From assembly GCF_014534655.1 (NCBI RefSeq), contig NZ_JACVVD010000008.1, positions 1 to 64,000 on the forward strand: 64,000 bases of DNA. Reading direction: 5' to 3'. Shown here piece after piece: positions 25,280 through 34,788 of the stretch. Origin of the DNA: Paenibacillus sedimenti. GTDB lineage: Bacteria; Bacillota; Bacilli; Paenibacillales; NBRC-103111. The notes beneath the pieces are model-generated. The model searched no databases. It saw nothing but the letters and a program-made list of their open reading frames with translations, and was not told where the DNA came from. The stretch's first letter is position 1, and each line of letters opens with the position of its first letter. A program made the position numbers and the translations under genes.

Positions 25280-25822
25280 ATGAAAGCATTCATTGTCATT
25301 GACTATACATTTGATTTTGTAGTTGGCAAGCTTCCGTGCGGTGACCCCGCTGTTGCGATTGAAGAGCGGATATGCGAGCTTACGGAGCAGTTTGTTGATA
25401 ACCGGGATTTTGTCGTCATGGCTGTTGATCTTCACGATGAAGGGGATGTGAATCATCCGGAGACCAAGCTGTTTCCTCCTCATAATATTCGCGGTACGGG
25501 CGGTCGAGAGCTGTACGGTAAGCTGAAAGGTATGTACGAAGCACATCGGGACAAGATCTACTGGATGGATAAGACGAGATACAGCGCCTTTTGCGGAACG
25601 GATTTGGAGCTCCAATTAAGGGCAAGAGGTATCCGGGAGTTGCATCTCGTTGGCGTATGCACGGACATTTGCGTCCTGCATACAGCGGTCGATGCTTATA
25701 ACAAGGGCTTTCAAGTCGTTGTGCACGCAGATGCGGTCGCCAGCTTTAACCCGCAAGGCCACGACTGGGCGCTGCAGCATTTTCAAGGGACGCTTGGGGC
25801 TCAGGTTGTACGCGGCGATTAA
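25280..25822 (+). CDS. pncA: nicotinamidase, isochorismatase-like cysteine hydrolase
   Basis: 180 residues from MKAFIVIDYTFDFVV; TAGGAG lies 10 bases upstream. It hydrolyses nicotinamide to nicotinate in NAD salvage. The Asp-Lys-Cys triad is Asp8 (VIDYTFDF), Lys98 (WMDKTRYSAF) and Cys131 (GVCTDICV), with the metal-site Asp50 and His52 in AVDLHDEGD. The next gene encodes nicotinate phosphoribosyltransferase, 40 bases on, which uses the product; this neighbourhood makes nicotinamidase clearly more likely than another isochorismatase-fold hydrolase. Confidence 0.9.
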   Translation: MKAFIVIDYTFDFVVGKLPCGDPAVAIEERICELTEQFVDNRDFVVMAVDLHDEGDVNHPETKLFPPHNIRGTGGRELYGKLKGMYEAHRDKIYWMDKTRYSAFCGTDLELQLRARGIRELHLVGVCTDICVLHTAVDAYNKGFQVVVHADAVASFNPQGHDWALQHFQGTLGAQVVRGD

Positions 25823-25861
25823 TGGGGAAACGGGAAACCCTATGTGGAAAGGATGGATGCA

Positions 25862-27304
25862 ATGAACTACGACAATTTAACGCTGCATACGGATAAATAT
25901 CAGATCAACATGATGTATGCCCATTGGCTGCAAGGTTCGCACAAGGAGAAAGCGGTTTTTGAGGTCTATTTCCGCAAGCTGCCTTTCGGCAACGGTTACG
26001 CTGTTTTTGCAGGCTTGGAACGGATCGTGCACTACATCCGGAACCTGCGTTTCGGCGATGAGGAGATCGCCTATTTGCGTACGCAGGAGGAGAATTATCG
26101 CGAAGCGTTTCTCGATGAGCTGAGACAATTCAAGTTCAACGGGAATCTGCATGCTGTGCCGGAAGGTACGCTTGTATTCCCGAATGTACCGCTCGTCAGG
26201 GTAGAGGCGAGCGTGTTCGAAGCGCAGCTTGTGGAGACGGCGCTCCTCAATTTCATGAACTACCAGACGCTCGTCGCGACCAAAGCTTCACGAGTCAAAC
26301 AGGTAGCACCGCATGATGTGCTGCTGGAGTTCGGTACGCGGCGCGCGCAGGAAGCGGATGCCGCGATCTGGGGCGCAAGAGCGTCTTATGTAGCCGGTTT
26401 CCACGCGACATCTAACCTGCGTGCGGGCATGCTGTTCGGCATCCCGACCAAGGGGACGCATGCCCACGCTTGGGTGCAGGCGCACGACACGGAAGAAGAG
26501 GCCTTCCGCAAGTATGCAGAGGCCCTGCCCGACCAAGTGACGCTGCTAGTCGACACTTACGATACGCTGAAGAGCGGCGTGCCGAATGCCATCAAGACGG
26601 CGCGTTTCCTCCAAAGTCAAGGGAAGCGCATGAACGCAATCCGCCTGGATAGTGGCGACTTGGCCTACTTATCGCAACAGGCGAGGAAGATGCTCGATGA
26701 AGCCGGCTTCCCTGATGTATTGATCGTTGCGTCGAACGATTTGGATGAGAACATCATCGAGGGCTTGAAGACGCAGGATGCCAGGATCGATATCTGGGGC
26801 GTTGGCACCCAGCTGATTACGGCTGCCGATCAACCCGCGCTCGGCGGGGTTTACAAGCTGGTGGCTCGTGAAAAGAACGGCGAATACGTGCCGGTTATTA
26901 AGATATCGGGAAATCCGGAAAAAGTATCGAATCCCGGCTTCAAGGAAGTGTACAGGATCTTGAACAAGAAGACGGGCAAGGCTGAAGCAGATTATTTGGC
27001 GCTTCAGCATGAAGCGGATATCAAAAATGGGGAGCGCATTAAGCTGTTCGATCCCATACATCCGTATATTCATAAATATATCGATGATTATGAAGCGGTA
27101 CCGCTGCTTCAGGCCGTGTTTGCCCAGGGCGCGCTCGTCTACGAACTGCCGACCCTGGAGCAAATTCGGGACTATCACGCGGAGCAGAAGCAAATATTCT
27201 GGCCGCAATACCTCCGTAAGCTGAACCCGGAAGTGTATCGCGTAAACCTGAGCACGGAAGCCTGGAAGCTGAAGATGGATTTGATTCATCAGCATCAGGG
27301 ATAA
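25862..27304 (+). CDS. pncB: nicotinate phosphoribosyltransferase
   Basis: 480 residues from MNYDNLTLHTDKYQINMMY; AAAGGATGG is 5-8 bases upstream of ATG 25862. It joins nicotinate to PRPP to give nicotinate mononucleotide, with ATP hydrolysis. Typical blocks are TDKYQINMMYAHW at the start, LLEFGTRRAQEADAAIWGARASYVAGFHATSN at about 150-180 (shown by its LLEFGTRRAQ core), GTHAHAWVQAH around residue 200, and VDTYDTLKSGVPNA around 235. It forms a two-gene salvage operon with the nicotinamidase. Confidence 0.95.
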   Translation: MNYDNLTLHTDKYQINMMYAHWLQGSHKEKAVFEVYFRKLPFGNGYAVFAGLERIVHYIRNLRFGDEEIAYLRTQEENYREAFLDELRQFKFNGNLHAVPEGTLVFPNVPLVRVEASVFEAQLVETALLNFMNYQTLVATKASRVKQVAPHDVLLEFGTRRAQEADAAIWGARASYVAGFHATSNLRAGMLFGIPTKGTHAHAWVQAHDTEEEAFRKYAEALPDQVTLLVDTYDTLKSGVPNAIKTARFLQSQGKRMNAIRLDSGDLAYLSQQARKMLDEAGFPDVLIVASNDLDENIIEGLKTQDARIDIWGVGTQLITAADQPALGGVYKLVAREKNGEYVPVIKISGNPEKVSNPGFKEVYRILNKKTGKAEADYLALQHEADIKNGERIKLFDPIHPYIHKYIDDYEAVPLLQAVFAQGALVYELPTLEQIRDYHAEQKQIFWPQYLRKLNPEVYRVNLSTEAWKLKMDLIHQHQG

Positions 27305-27320
27305 CGGGTGGGTCCCCGGC

Positions 27321-30300
27321 CTACCTTGCAGGCATCATGATACCGAGCTCGCACCCGCCCGAGGAGGCCGATCCGATACGGATGGTTCCTCCCAGGTGCT
27401 GCACTTTTTCCTTCATGGCCGTCAAACCAAAACCAAGCGGGGATTCCGTATAGGGGACCCCGTCATCCATCAACAGAAAGCTGACCCAATCGCTTTCGTA
27501 CTCCAACTTGAAAAAGAACAAGCTGCTTTTACCGTGTTTGATGCCGTTGGTCAGCCCTTCTTGCAGGGCATGGTAGATGACTTTCTTCTGCATGGCGTCC
27601 AGATCCGGCAGCTCGCCAATGTCATATTCGATTGTGACGCCGGTCATTTCGGCGGTTTCTTCGATGAGCTCGATGAGCGAAGAGGATAGCTCTTTGCCGA
27701 TATCGTCCTTCATCATCCGTACCGCCACCCGAATGTCGTCGAGTCCTTTGCGAACGGTTTCCTGAGCAAGTTCAAGCTTTTGCAGCGCGGTCTCCGGGTT
27801 CTTGGACATGAGTCTTTTGGCTGCTTCTATTTGCACGATCGTGCCCGTTAGCTTATGACCTAGAATATCGTGAATATCTTGAGCGATCCGATTTCTCTCT
27901 TCCCATATGGCAACTTCGCCTAGCGCTTCTAATGTTTCATTCATTGAGGATTGAAGTTGGCGGTAGGTTTGTTCCAGTTCTGCGGTCCGGAGACGAACCT
28001 GCTCCTCCAGGGAATGATTGAGTCTCGACAGCTCAAGGTGCAGATGCACCCGAGCGAGCAATTCCTGTTTGGCGACAGGTTTTTTCAAATAATCATTCGC
28101 GCCCGCGTCGAAGCCATGCGCCATATCCTTGGTCTGATCTTTCGCTGTAAGCAGCAAGATCGGCAGTTCAGCCGTGTTATAGGTATGGCGCAGATAGCTG
28201 CACAATTCATATCCGGTCATATCCGGCATCATCACGTCACTTAACACAAGATCGGGCTTGCCGTATTCCTTAATCCATAGCAGGGCCGTGAAAGCATCCT
28301 TTGCCTTGATGACGAGGTTCTCTTTGCCCAAATAAGCCGCCGCTACTTCCAAATTGATCGGTTCGTCGTCAACAACGAGGATGATCGGCTTCTGCGGGTT
28401 CATCGGTCTAGGCTCCAGTGGAACCGAGCGAAGATGAGCTTGGTCATCCGGGAGGTTCATCACTGGCGCGGAGGAATCAATCTGCCCCTCAATGCTTATA
28501 TCGGGCTCTCCCTGCCATAGCGGTATTGTAAAGATGAAAATACTTCCAACCCCAAGTGTGGATAACACCTGGATGGTACCGCCATGAAGTTCGATGAATT
28601 GCTTGCTAATCGTTAGTCCGAGTCCCGTGCCTCCATACCGATTAGAGATGGTAGGCGGCCCTTGGTCAAAGGAAAGGAAAATGCTTTCCAGATACTCTTC
28701 TGCGATACCGATTCCTGTATCCGATACCGAGACGGCGAGGAATCCATTCGCAACCTCCGTTGTTATCCGGACATGACCTTCTTGCGTGAATTTGATGGCG
28801 TTGCCTATAAGGTTTGACAGTACCTGCCGGAGCCGATCTTCGTCAGCGGCAATATACGGGAGCGCATCCGGGATGTCATTGATAATCGCAATGTTTTTCT
28901 GATCTGCCTTAGGCTTCAACACGCCCAAAACAACATCGGCGATTTGCTGAATACCTGCCTTTTTGATATGAAGCTGTACATCCCTATGCTTGAGCTTGGA
29001 ATAGTCCAAAATATCATTAATGATAGAGGAGAGCCTCTGTCCGCTGTGGATGATCAATGATAGACGGTCACTTATGCCAGGGTTGATCGGCCCTGCAGCC
29101 CCATCCAGCATAGCTTCTGTGATTCCGATGATGCCGCCGAGCGGCATGCGGAGCTCATGGGACGTTTTCGCCAGGAATTCGTCTTTCAAAAGATCCATGG
29201 CTTGCAGCTTTTCATTTTTGAGTGCTAACGTGGCAGCGCTTTCTCTAGCGCGGCGATGTGTTTCCATGAAACGCATCAGGAGGACGGCGCACAAGCACAT
29301 ATCGAAAATGAAGGCGCTCATGAAGATTTGATCATCCTGCCAGTATTGAGAGAGCAGCGGAAACATTTTGCGGAAGGCGCCGGAAAGAGGTGTAACGAAT
29401 TCATTGATAAGATGGAACAAAATCAGCAGTGCGATGACCGAGTATCCGAAACTCAGAATACGGATTTCCCGGCGCTTCCTGGAAGTGGATCGCTTCTGAA
29501 TGCGCCGTAAATTCCAAAATGAGACGATGAATGCCACCACAAAAACATAAGGAAATCCATAAACGTACAGGCTTCTATACAGATTAGGATCTGCCCAAGC
29601 AACCGCTAAACATAAGAGGGAGAAGATAAGAATGATGGAAATGGCAAACTTTTGAGTTGTCTCGGTTTTTGTTCTTCTAGTAGATGAAATGGCCTGCATC
29701 AAAAAGAACAGCGCGATCAGACCAAAGGGCATAAACAAGTCTTGAAGGTATGCGGTGAATGGAATATCTCCCAGCCACTGCGCCAAATGCGTTCGAGACA
29801 CACTTCCGCATACGAGCAGCAGCGAGAAAGCGCAGAAATACAAATAAACCTTCTCTTCCCGGCTTGCCACATATAAGCATAAGGAACCGATGCCAAAGAC
29901 GAAAAATAGTACGGACAAAATAAGCTTAACGCTATCTTGTTTAATCATCATCGCATTCAAGTCGGTCGCATTGCCGATGATATAAGTGCCGATGATCGGA
30001 TTCATGCGGTCTTTGTACCCTCTGACATATAAAGTCTTCCCTCCTAAATCGGGCTTCAAGGGTATTAGCGACCAATGGAATTGTTCATTGACTCTTTTAT
30101 TTTGCTGATTGATATTGTAGCTATAGATTTTCTCCGCATTCATATACAGCTCAAAATATTTTTGCCCCGTTACGAACAGATGAGGGTCTCTCCAAGTATG
30201 ATCCGGCATCTTTTTGCGCAGCCAGTATTCCCCCGTATAATGGTTCTGTTTCATCCAGATTGCTTGTTCGGCGAGAGGACGCCAGTTCCCCGGCTTCGTA

Positions 30301-30488
30301 GGGCGCTGCGATGATGAAGATTCGGAAGGCCACTCCCGAGACGGAATAGCCAGCTCCCAGTTCGTTACCAATTCGGCTAAATCTTTCGAACTTTCCGGAT
30401 ATGGCGTATGGACGAGCAGGGGCAAGACGATGCAGCCGCTTATACAAAGAAGCAGAAGAATTGGTGCTAACATCCTACGATAATTCAT
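27321..30488 (-). CDS. 7TM hybrid sensor kinase with two different kinase cores
   Basis: About 1055 residues from MNYRRMLAPILLLL; GGAGGG lies 11 bases upstream. An N-terminal helix leads to an extracellular region resembling a 7TMR-DISM sugar-binding domain (about 30-180), followed by seven helices (about 185-410). Then come HisKA with His444 in TSHELRMP and HATPase_c (DTGIGI, GGTGLGL), a receiver with Asp751 in LVLSDVMMPDM, a coiled coil, and a second kinase of the NarX/HisKA_3 type with His873 in RNRIAQDIHDILGHKL and HATPase_c (GLTNGIKHG, GFGLTAMKEKV). The HisKA_3 core suits the NarL-type regulator encoded just upstream in the same operon. The ligand is unknown; a sugar or cell-wall fragment is suggested by the DISM region. 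Confidence 0.9.
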   Translation of the reverse strand: MNYRRMLAPILLLLCISGCIVLPLLVHTPYPESSKDLAELVTNWELAIPSREWPSESSSSQRPTKPGNWRPLAEQAIWMKQNHYTGEYWLRKKMPDHTWRDPHLFVTGQKYFELYMNAEKIYSYNINQQNKRVNEQFHWSLIPLKPDLGGKTLYVRGYKDRMNPIIGTYIIGNATDLNAMMIKQDSVKLILSVLFFVFGIGSLCLYVASREEKVYLYFCAFSLLLVCGSVSRTHLAQWLGDIPFTAYLQDLFMPFGLIALFFLMQAISSTRRTKTETTQKFAISIILIFSLLCLAVAWADPNLYRSLYVYGFPYVFVVAFIVSFWNLRRIQKRSTSRKRREIRILSFGYSVIALLILFHLINEFVTPLSGAFRKMFPLLSQYWQDDQIFMSAFIFDMCLCAVLLMRFMETHRRARESAATLALKNEKLQAMDLLKDEFLAKTSHELRMPLGGIIGITEAMLDGAAGPINPGISDRLSLIIHSGQRLSSIINDILDYSKLKHRDVQLHIKKAGIQQIADVVLGVLKPKADQKNIAIINDIPDALPYIAADEDRLRQVLSNLIGNAIKFTQEGHVRITTEVANGFLAVSVSDTGIGIAEEYLESIFLSFDQGPPTISNRYGGTGLGLTISKQFIELHGGTIQVLSTLGVGSIFIFTIPLWQGEPDISIEGQIDSSAPVMNLPDDQAHLRSVPLEPRPMNPQKPIILVVDDEPINLEVAAAYLGKENLVIKAKDAFTALLWIKEYGKPDLVLSDVMMPDMTGYELCSYLRHTYNTAELPILLLTAKDQTKDMAHGFDAGANDYLKKPVAKQELLARVHLHLELSRLNHSLEEQVRLRTAELEQTYRQLQSSMNETLEALGEVAIWEERNRIAQDIHDILGHKLTGTIVQIEAAKRLMSKNPETALQKLELAQETVRKGLDDIRVAVRMMKDDIGKELSSSLIELIEETAEMTGVTIEYDIGELPDLDAMQKKVIYHALQEGLTNGIKHGKSSLFFFKLEYESDWVSFLLMDDGVPYTESPLGFGLTAMKEKVQHLGGTIRIGSASSGGCELGIMMPAR

Positions 30489-30510
30489 ATGTTTTTTTGC
30501 CCTCCAAAGA

Positions 30511-31182
30511 CTAGCTCTCTTCAAAAAGCTCTTTTAGAAACAAGACCGCTTTCGACCTGTCTTTGATCCCGATTTTATGGTAAATGATGCTTACATAATT
30601 TTTGACCGTGCCTTCGCTCATGAACAGTGCCCGGGAGATTTCTTTATTGTTTTTGCCCTGCAGCATAAGCAGGATGATATGTTTCTCACGTTCCGTGAAC
30701 GAAATGCCTTGCTCGCGCATGCGCGGCGAGGAGATCGTTCTCGAACTGCCTGCAGTAAGATGGGATATGCGCGCGGCAAGCTTCCTGGCAACGATATTCG
30801 GCATGAGCAGATGTCCGCTTGCGGCATCGCGTATCGCTTGAATGAGTTTGTCGCCGGGCATGTCTTTGAGCAGAAATCCACATGCGCCATGAGCCAAACT
30901 GTCTACAATATATTCTTCTTCGGCGAAGGTGGTCAGCATGACAACCATGGTGTCCGGATAATTGTCAAGAATCATTCGGGTGGCCTCCAACCCGTTTGCT
31001 CCAGGCATCCGAATATCCATCAAAACCAGGGTGGGTTGGCAGGTTGCAACCAGTGAGTAGGCTTCTTCACCATTTTCAGCGACGCCGACTACTTCCATGT
31101 CTTCTTCCAAATTAATAATGGTTTGCAGGCCGTCTCTTAACAAGGTTTGGTCATCGGCAATGACGATTCGGATCTTTTCCAT
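30511..31182 (-). CDS. NarL/LuxR-family response regulator
   Basis: 223 residues. The receiver domain has the acidic pair in IADDQ, phospho-acceptor Asp56 in LVLMDIRMPG and the conserved Lys in LLKDMPGD. The C-terminal LuxR helix-turn-helix (FTEREKHIILLMLQGKNNKEIS then MSEGTVKNYVSII) binds DNA as a dimer. The region between carries an about 15-residue Arg/Ser-rich linker. It is first in a two-gene operon with the double-core kinase, whose HisKA_3 module is the kinase type that normally phosphorylates NarL regulators. The target genes are unknown; the divergent peptide-binding protein at 31352 is a candidate. Confidence 0.9.
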   Translation of the reverse strand: MEKIRIVIADDQTLLRDGLQTIINLEEDMEVVGVAENGEEAYSLVATCQPTLVLMDIRMPGANGLEATRMILDNYPDTMVVMLTTFAEEEYIVDSLAHGACGFLLKDMPGDKLIQAIRDAASGHLLMPNIVARKLAARISHLTAGSSRTISSPRMREQGISFTEREKHIILLMLQGKNNKEISRALFMSEGTVKNYVSIIYHKIGIKDRSKAVLFLKELFEES

Positions 31183-31351
31183 ACGGAGGCCTCATTCCAT
31201 CTAGTGTTATTTCTATATATTATAAAAGAATTTGAGAGGAATACGATTGTTTTTTCCTATAAAATGACTATTTTCATGACTCGGGTCACTAGATCAATGA
31301 CTTTTTCTACCGTAGGATAATTAATATGAAATGGAGAAAGGTGGAAATCAA

Positions 31352-33043
31352 ATGAAACGTAAGTGGGTCCCCATTGCGCTAGCTGCTTCTCTAGTTGCGG
31401 TAGCGACAGCGGGCTGCAGTACAACAGACAAACCGAGTCCGACAACGACAGCGGGCACATCAACGGCACCAAGCAGTACAACAGCGCCAAGCAGCACGGC
31501 CAAAGCCAAAGAGCTGAACGTCAATTTCCGTTCGGAGCCGCCTGTGCTGGATAGTTCCAAGTCAACGGCTGCCGCTTCTTTCACCATTATCAGTGCGTTG
31601 AACGAGGGGCTTTACCGGATTGATAAGGATGGCAAGCCACAGCCTGCTTTGGCTAAAGAACTGCCGAAAATTTCCGCAGACGGCAAAACGTACACCGTCA
31701 CCCTGCGAGACGGGTTAACTTGGGCCGATGGCTCTCCTCTGACAGCAAAAGATTTCGATTACGCATTCAAACGAGTGCTGGATCCCGCTACCGGTGCTCA
31801 ATACTCCTTCATGCTCTCCTACATAAAAGGCGCTAACGCGATGCTTGCTTCCAAAACCCCTGACGAGTTAAAAGCAAAAGAGAAAGAGCTTGGCGTGAAG
31901 CTCATCGATGATAAAACGATTGAATTCACGCTTGACCAGCCGGTTCCTTTCTTCACCGATTTGCTTGCTTTCCAAACCTATTACCCCCTGAAGAAAGATC
32001 TGGTTGAATCAGCGAAAGAAAAATTCGGTGCGGATGCCGATAAAATCATTGGTGCCGGACCGTTCAAACTCACGGAATGGAAGCATGAGCAAAGTCTCAC
32101 ACTTGTGAAAAACGATAAGTATTGGGACAAAGACAATGTGAAGCTCGATAAAATTACCCTTAACATTGTCAAAGATGTAAATACGGGATTAAATTTGTTT
32201 GAAAACAACTCCGCTGACGTAGCCGATATTAGCCGCGATCACGTGCAAATCTGGAAAGGCAAACCTGAATTTACGACCAAAAGAGAACTGACGACTTCTT
32301 ACATCATGTATAGTCAGAAAAACTTCCCTGCCTTTAAGAACAAAAAGATCCGCTTGGCGCTTACCCTCGGCATTGATAATCAAGGTTACGTAGACACCGT
32401 ACTCGGTAATGGTTCAGTAGCTGCGCAGGGCTTGATTCCTGTCGGCATGCAGGACGGCAACGGCAATGAATTCCGTAAGACGGCCGGCGACATTCAACCG
32501 AAATTTGACGCGGCCAAAGCGAAAAGCTTACTGCAGGAAGGCTTGCAGGAGCTTGGATTGAAAGAGCTGCCTCCGGTTCATCTGATTGCGGATGATACGG
32601 AAGGGGCTAAGAAGTCTTTGGAGTTTATTCTTGCACAATGGCAGCAAAATCTGGGCTATAAAGCGATTGCCGAGCCTATTCCGCACAAATTGCGTATTGA
32701 AAAGCAATCCAAGCACGATTTTGAAGCTTCCGTTTCACTATGGAACGGTGATTACAACGATCCGATGACGTTCCTCGATATGTGGATTACCGGCGGGGAT
32801 TTCAATGAGATTGATTGGTCTAATGCTGAATATGATAAGCTCGTTAACGGAGCGAAGGCTGAGCTTGATCGTGCGAAACGTACGAAGATGATGGTCGACG
32901 CCGAGAAAATTCTGATGGAAGAAATGCCGATCGGCACGAACTACTTCCGTTCGCAAGCTTACCTTGTGAAGCCGAAGGTAGAAGGATTGATCCTGCCTTC
33001 CATGGGCGGAGATTTCGAGTTCCGTTGGGCTACAGTTAAATAA
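31352..33043 (+). CDS. peptide ABC transporter substrate-binding lipoprotein (OppA/DppE type)
   Basis: 563 residues from MKRKWVPIALAASLVAVATAGC; GAGAAAGGTGG precedes ATG 31352. Cys22 in the lipobox is the lipid-modified residue after signal peptidase II cleavage. A Thr/Ser/Ala/Pro-rich linker leads into the SBP_bac_5 fold (FRSEPPVLDSSKSTAAASF, then SADGKTYTVTLRDGLTWADGSPLTAKDFDYAFKRVLDP-type sequence). It captures oligopeptides for an Opp importer, but no permease or ATPase gene is adjacent, so it is an orphan binding protein. It is divergent from the NarL-type two-component operon, which may control it. Confidence 0.9.
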   Translation: MKRKWVPIALAASLVAVATAGCSTTDKPSPTTTAGTSTAPSSTTAPSSTAKAKELNVNFRSEPPVLDSSKSTAAASFTIISALNEGLYRIDKDGKPQPALAKELPKISADGKTYTVTLRDGLTWADGSPLTAKDFDYAFKRVLDPATGAQYSFMLSYIKGANAMLASKTPDELKAKEKELGVKLIDDKTIEFTLDQPVPFFTDLLAFQTYYPLKKDLVESAKEKFGADADKIIGAGPFKLTEWKHEQSLTLVKNDKYWDKDNVKLDKITLNIVKDVNTGLNLFENNSADVADISRDHVQIWKGKPEFTTKRELTTSYIMYSQKNFPAFKNKKIRLALTLGIDNQGYVDTVLGNGSVAAQGLIPVGMQDGNGNEFRKTAGDIQPKFDAAKAKSLLQEGLQELGLKELPPVHLIADDTEGAKKSLEFILAQWQQNLGYKAIAEPIPHKLRIEKQSKHDFEASVSLWNGDYNDPMTFLDMWITGGDFNEIDWSNAEYDKLVNGAKAELDRAKRTKMMVDAEKILMEEMPIGTNYFRSQAYLVKPKVEGLILPSMGGDFEFRWATVK

Positions 33044-33050
33044 AATGGGA

Positions 33051-33088
33051 GGACCGCAGGGCTCTAATGCTACTGCGGTTCTTTTTTT
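33051..33088 (+). terminator. Rho-independent terminator
   Basis: GGACCGCAG pairs with CTGCGGTTC across a 13-base loop and is followed by seven T. Confidence 0.9.
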
Positions 33089-33159
33089 CGGCCTTGATTC
33101 TATGTATGATAAAAACTAACGTACATACGACGAGTAAAAGATTAGGGTGATTAGCTAAG

Positions 33160-33477
33160 ATGACTTCTTTCACAGAGCGCGTAATTGCGATAATTCGAAC
33201 TATCCCGGAAGGCAAAGTGATGACTTATGGACAAATTGCCAGACAAGCCGGAAGCCCCAGGGGAGCCCGGCAAGTTGTAAGAATTTTGCACGCGATGAGC
33301 AAAAAATACAATCTTCCGTGGCACCGGGTCATTAATTCCAAGGGAGAGATCAGTCTCCAAGAGGATGAAGCTTTCCAAATGCAATCCTTTTTACTGCAGG
33401 CTGAAGGTGTAGAAGTTACTAATGATCGTCATATTTGTCTTGAACAATTTCAATTTCATGGGAATGAATCCGAATAA
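33160..33477 (+). CDS. alkyltransferase-like (ATL) DNA-repair protein
   Basis: 105 residues similar to the C-terminal domain of O6-methylguanine-DNA methyltransferase. The helix-turn-helix part reads MTYGQIARQAGSPRGARQVVRIL, with the arginine finger in place. The active-site PCHRV of true methyltransferases is PWHRV here (Trp54), so no alkyl transfer is possible. ATL proteins bind O6-alkylguanine and hand the lesion to nucleotide excision repair. Monocistronic, with TTAGGGTGA upstream. Confidence 0.85.
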   Translation: MTSFTERVIAIIRTIPEGKVMTYGQIARQAGSPRGARQVVRILHAMSKKYNLPWHRVINSKGEISLQEDEAFQMQSFLLQAEGVEVTNDRHICLEQFQFHGNESE

Positions 33478-33534
33478 AATTTCTGTATTTAGTAAAATTA
33501 ATAAGGAATGGAATTTGTATCTAGGGGGCCGAGT

Positions 33535-33780
33535 ATGCCACAACAAAATCAACAAAATCTTAGTCCACAGCAACAAGACTTGCAGAACATCAAACAAGCC
33601 GCGCAACAAGCTGAGCAAGTTGCTCAGCAATCGCAACAATTGGCTCAACAGATTCAAAAAGAGGCAACAGCAGCTGCACTGGCAGATGCCGAACAACAAG
33701 TTCAGCAGCTGCAGCAGCAAGTAACGCAGGCTAAGAGTTTAACCGACCAATTAAATCAGGAATTAAAATCCGGTCAATAA
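33535..33780 (+). CDS. Gln-rich coiled-coil small protein
   Basis: 81 residues from ATG 33535 with AGGGGG upstream. The composition is extreme: glutamine, alanine and lysine with heptad-like spacing (QQAEQVAQQSQQLAQQIQ), predicted as one long coiled coil. There are no aromatic residues and no membrane segment. Comparable Gln-rich proteins occur in spores of Bacillales (gamma-type small acid-soluble proteins are Gln-rich), but this one lacks the repeat signature I would need to call that. Function unknown. Confidence 0.5.
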   Translation: MPQQNQQNLSPQQQDLQNIKQAAQQAEQVAQQSQQLAQQIQKEATAAALADAEQQVQQLQQQVTQAKSLTDQLNQELKSGQ

Positions 33781-33818
33781 GTTGGAGAGATCAATAAGTC
33801 AACGCTTTCGGATAGAAA

Positions 33819-33842
33819 GAACCCCCGTCATGGGGGTTTTCA
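33819..33842. terminator. terminator between convergent genes
   Basis: AACCCCC and GGGGGTT around GTCAT with a T-run on the plus strand and A residues on the left. Confidence 0.85.
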
Positions 33843-33853
33843 TTTGTCCAAAT

Positions 33854-34645
33854 CTAATTCAGAAGCTTTATCATCTGATATATCTCACGATGATCGCCGG
33901 GGAGGACATTGTTCGCTACTTTGAGTTGAGAGGAGCCGTCTCCATCCAGGAACAGGCCGTCGACCAGTTCTCCCTCCCCTATTTGCTCCATCACCGCTGT
34001 ACGGAACTGCTCGCCTGTGCAAGGCGTAGGCGCTACAACGAGGTAGACTTTGTTGCTTTTGTCATACACAATGCCGGACCGCATTCGCTTCTCGCCGATA
34101 ACCGGCATTTCTTCCGAAATCGCTTGGCTGGCCCAGCCGTCCGGATTCTGAAGGCCCATACTCACTCCGCCCTGTGCCCAGTAATGCGCGCGGTCCGTTA
34201 CTTTCAGCTCATCCGCTGCTTCAACGACTTGAATGGTAAATGTTTTGGCTTTCTCGTCCCAAACCAAAGTCCCGCGTTTACGATCGGTATTAAACCAGCC
34301 GGAACCATAATCACCGGGCTTTCCTTTGACGGGTTGATCATTGATAACTGCGATGCTCAGCAGATAACCCTGCCAGAAGAAACCTCCATTAATCCCGTTT
34401 TCTTGGAGATCCGCTACATTAGCGGTAATCGCCTTCAGTCCAATATTCTCGGGTAGTGTTCGTATCGTGTGCAAGATCACTCCATTGCTTCCGTGTTTAA
34501 TGCTGTACACGGATACTGGATGAATAGGAGGGTTCACTTGCGTTCGAGTCAGAAGGATGAGGGTCATAATGAAGCTGATTAGCATTATTAGAACATAGAT
34601 TAATAGGGAAGTAGGGTTCACTTTGACCACTCGAAAAATGTGCAT
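33854..34645 (-). CDS. membrane-anchored phosphodiester glycosidase family protein
   Basis: 263 residues. A single N-terminal membrane helix (LLIYVLIMLISFIMTLILL) anchors an extracellular domain of the phosphodiester glycosidase (NAGPA, formerly DUF2233) family: GINGGFFWQ at about residue 85, WAQGGVSMGL at about 157 and FLDGDGSSQLKV at about 240. The human homologue uncovers mannose-6-phosphate; bacterial members are thought to trim sugar phosphodiesters in cell-wall teichoic acids or exopolysaccharides. Monocistronic. The substrate is not evident. Confidence 0.85.
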   Translation of the reverse strand: MHIFRVVKVNPTSLLIYVLIMLISFIMTLILLTRTQVNPPIHPVSVYSIKHGSNGVILHTIRTLPENIGLKAITANVADLQENGINGGFFWQGYLLSIAVINDQPVKGKPGDYGSGWFNTDRKRGTLVWDEKAKTFTIQVVEAADELKVTDRAHYWAQGGVSMGLQNPDGWASQAISEEMPVIGEKRMRSGIVYDKSNKVYLVVAPTPCTGEQFRTAVMEQIGEGELVDGLFLDGDGSSQLKVANNVLPGDHREIYQMIKLLN

Positions 34646-34724
34646 GAGGCAGACTCCTATTCTCTGAAAGCATCTCGTTTCTATAAGTCTATGAAACTAG
34701 ATGCTGAATTATTCAATAGCATAG

Positions 34725-34768
34725 AAAAAAGAGCCGTTCCGTAAGTGGATGACTTACAGAACAGCCCT
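34725..34768 (-). terminator. Rho-independent terminator (minus strand)
   Basis: On the minus strand AGGGCTGTTCTGTAAGTC pairs with ACTTACGGAACGGCTCT (a few mismatches) and runs into six T. It terminates the small gene at 34789-35001. Confidence 0.85.
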
Positions 34769-34788
34769 ATTTTCCATTAAGCAAATCG

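Noticed and set aside
33391-33720. Leu-rich minus-strand frame over the Gln-rich gene
   Set aside because: It is the antisense of CAG/CAA-rich codons; the plus-strand gene has the ribosome binding site.
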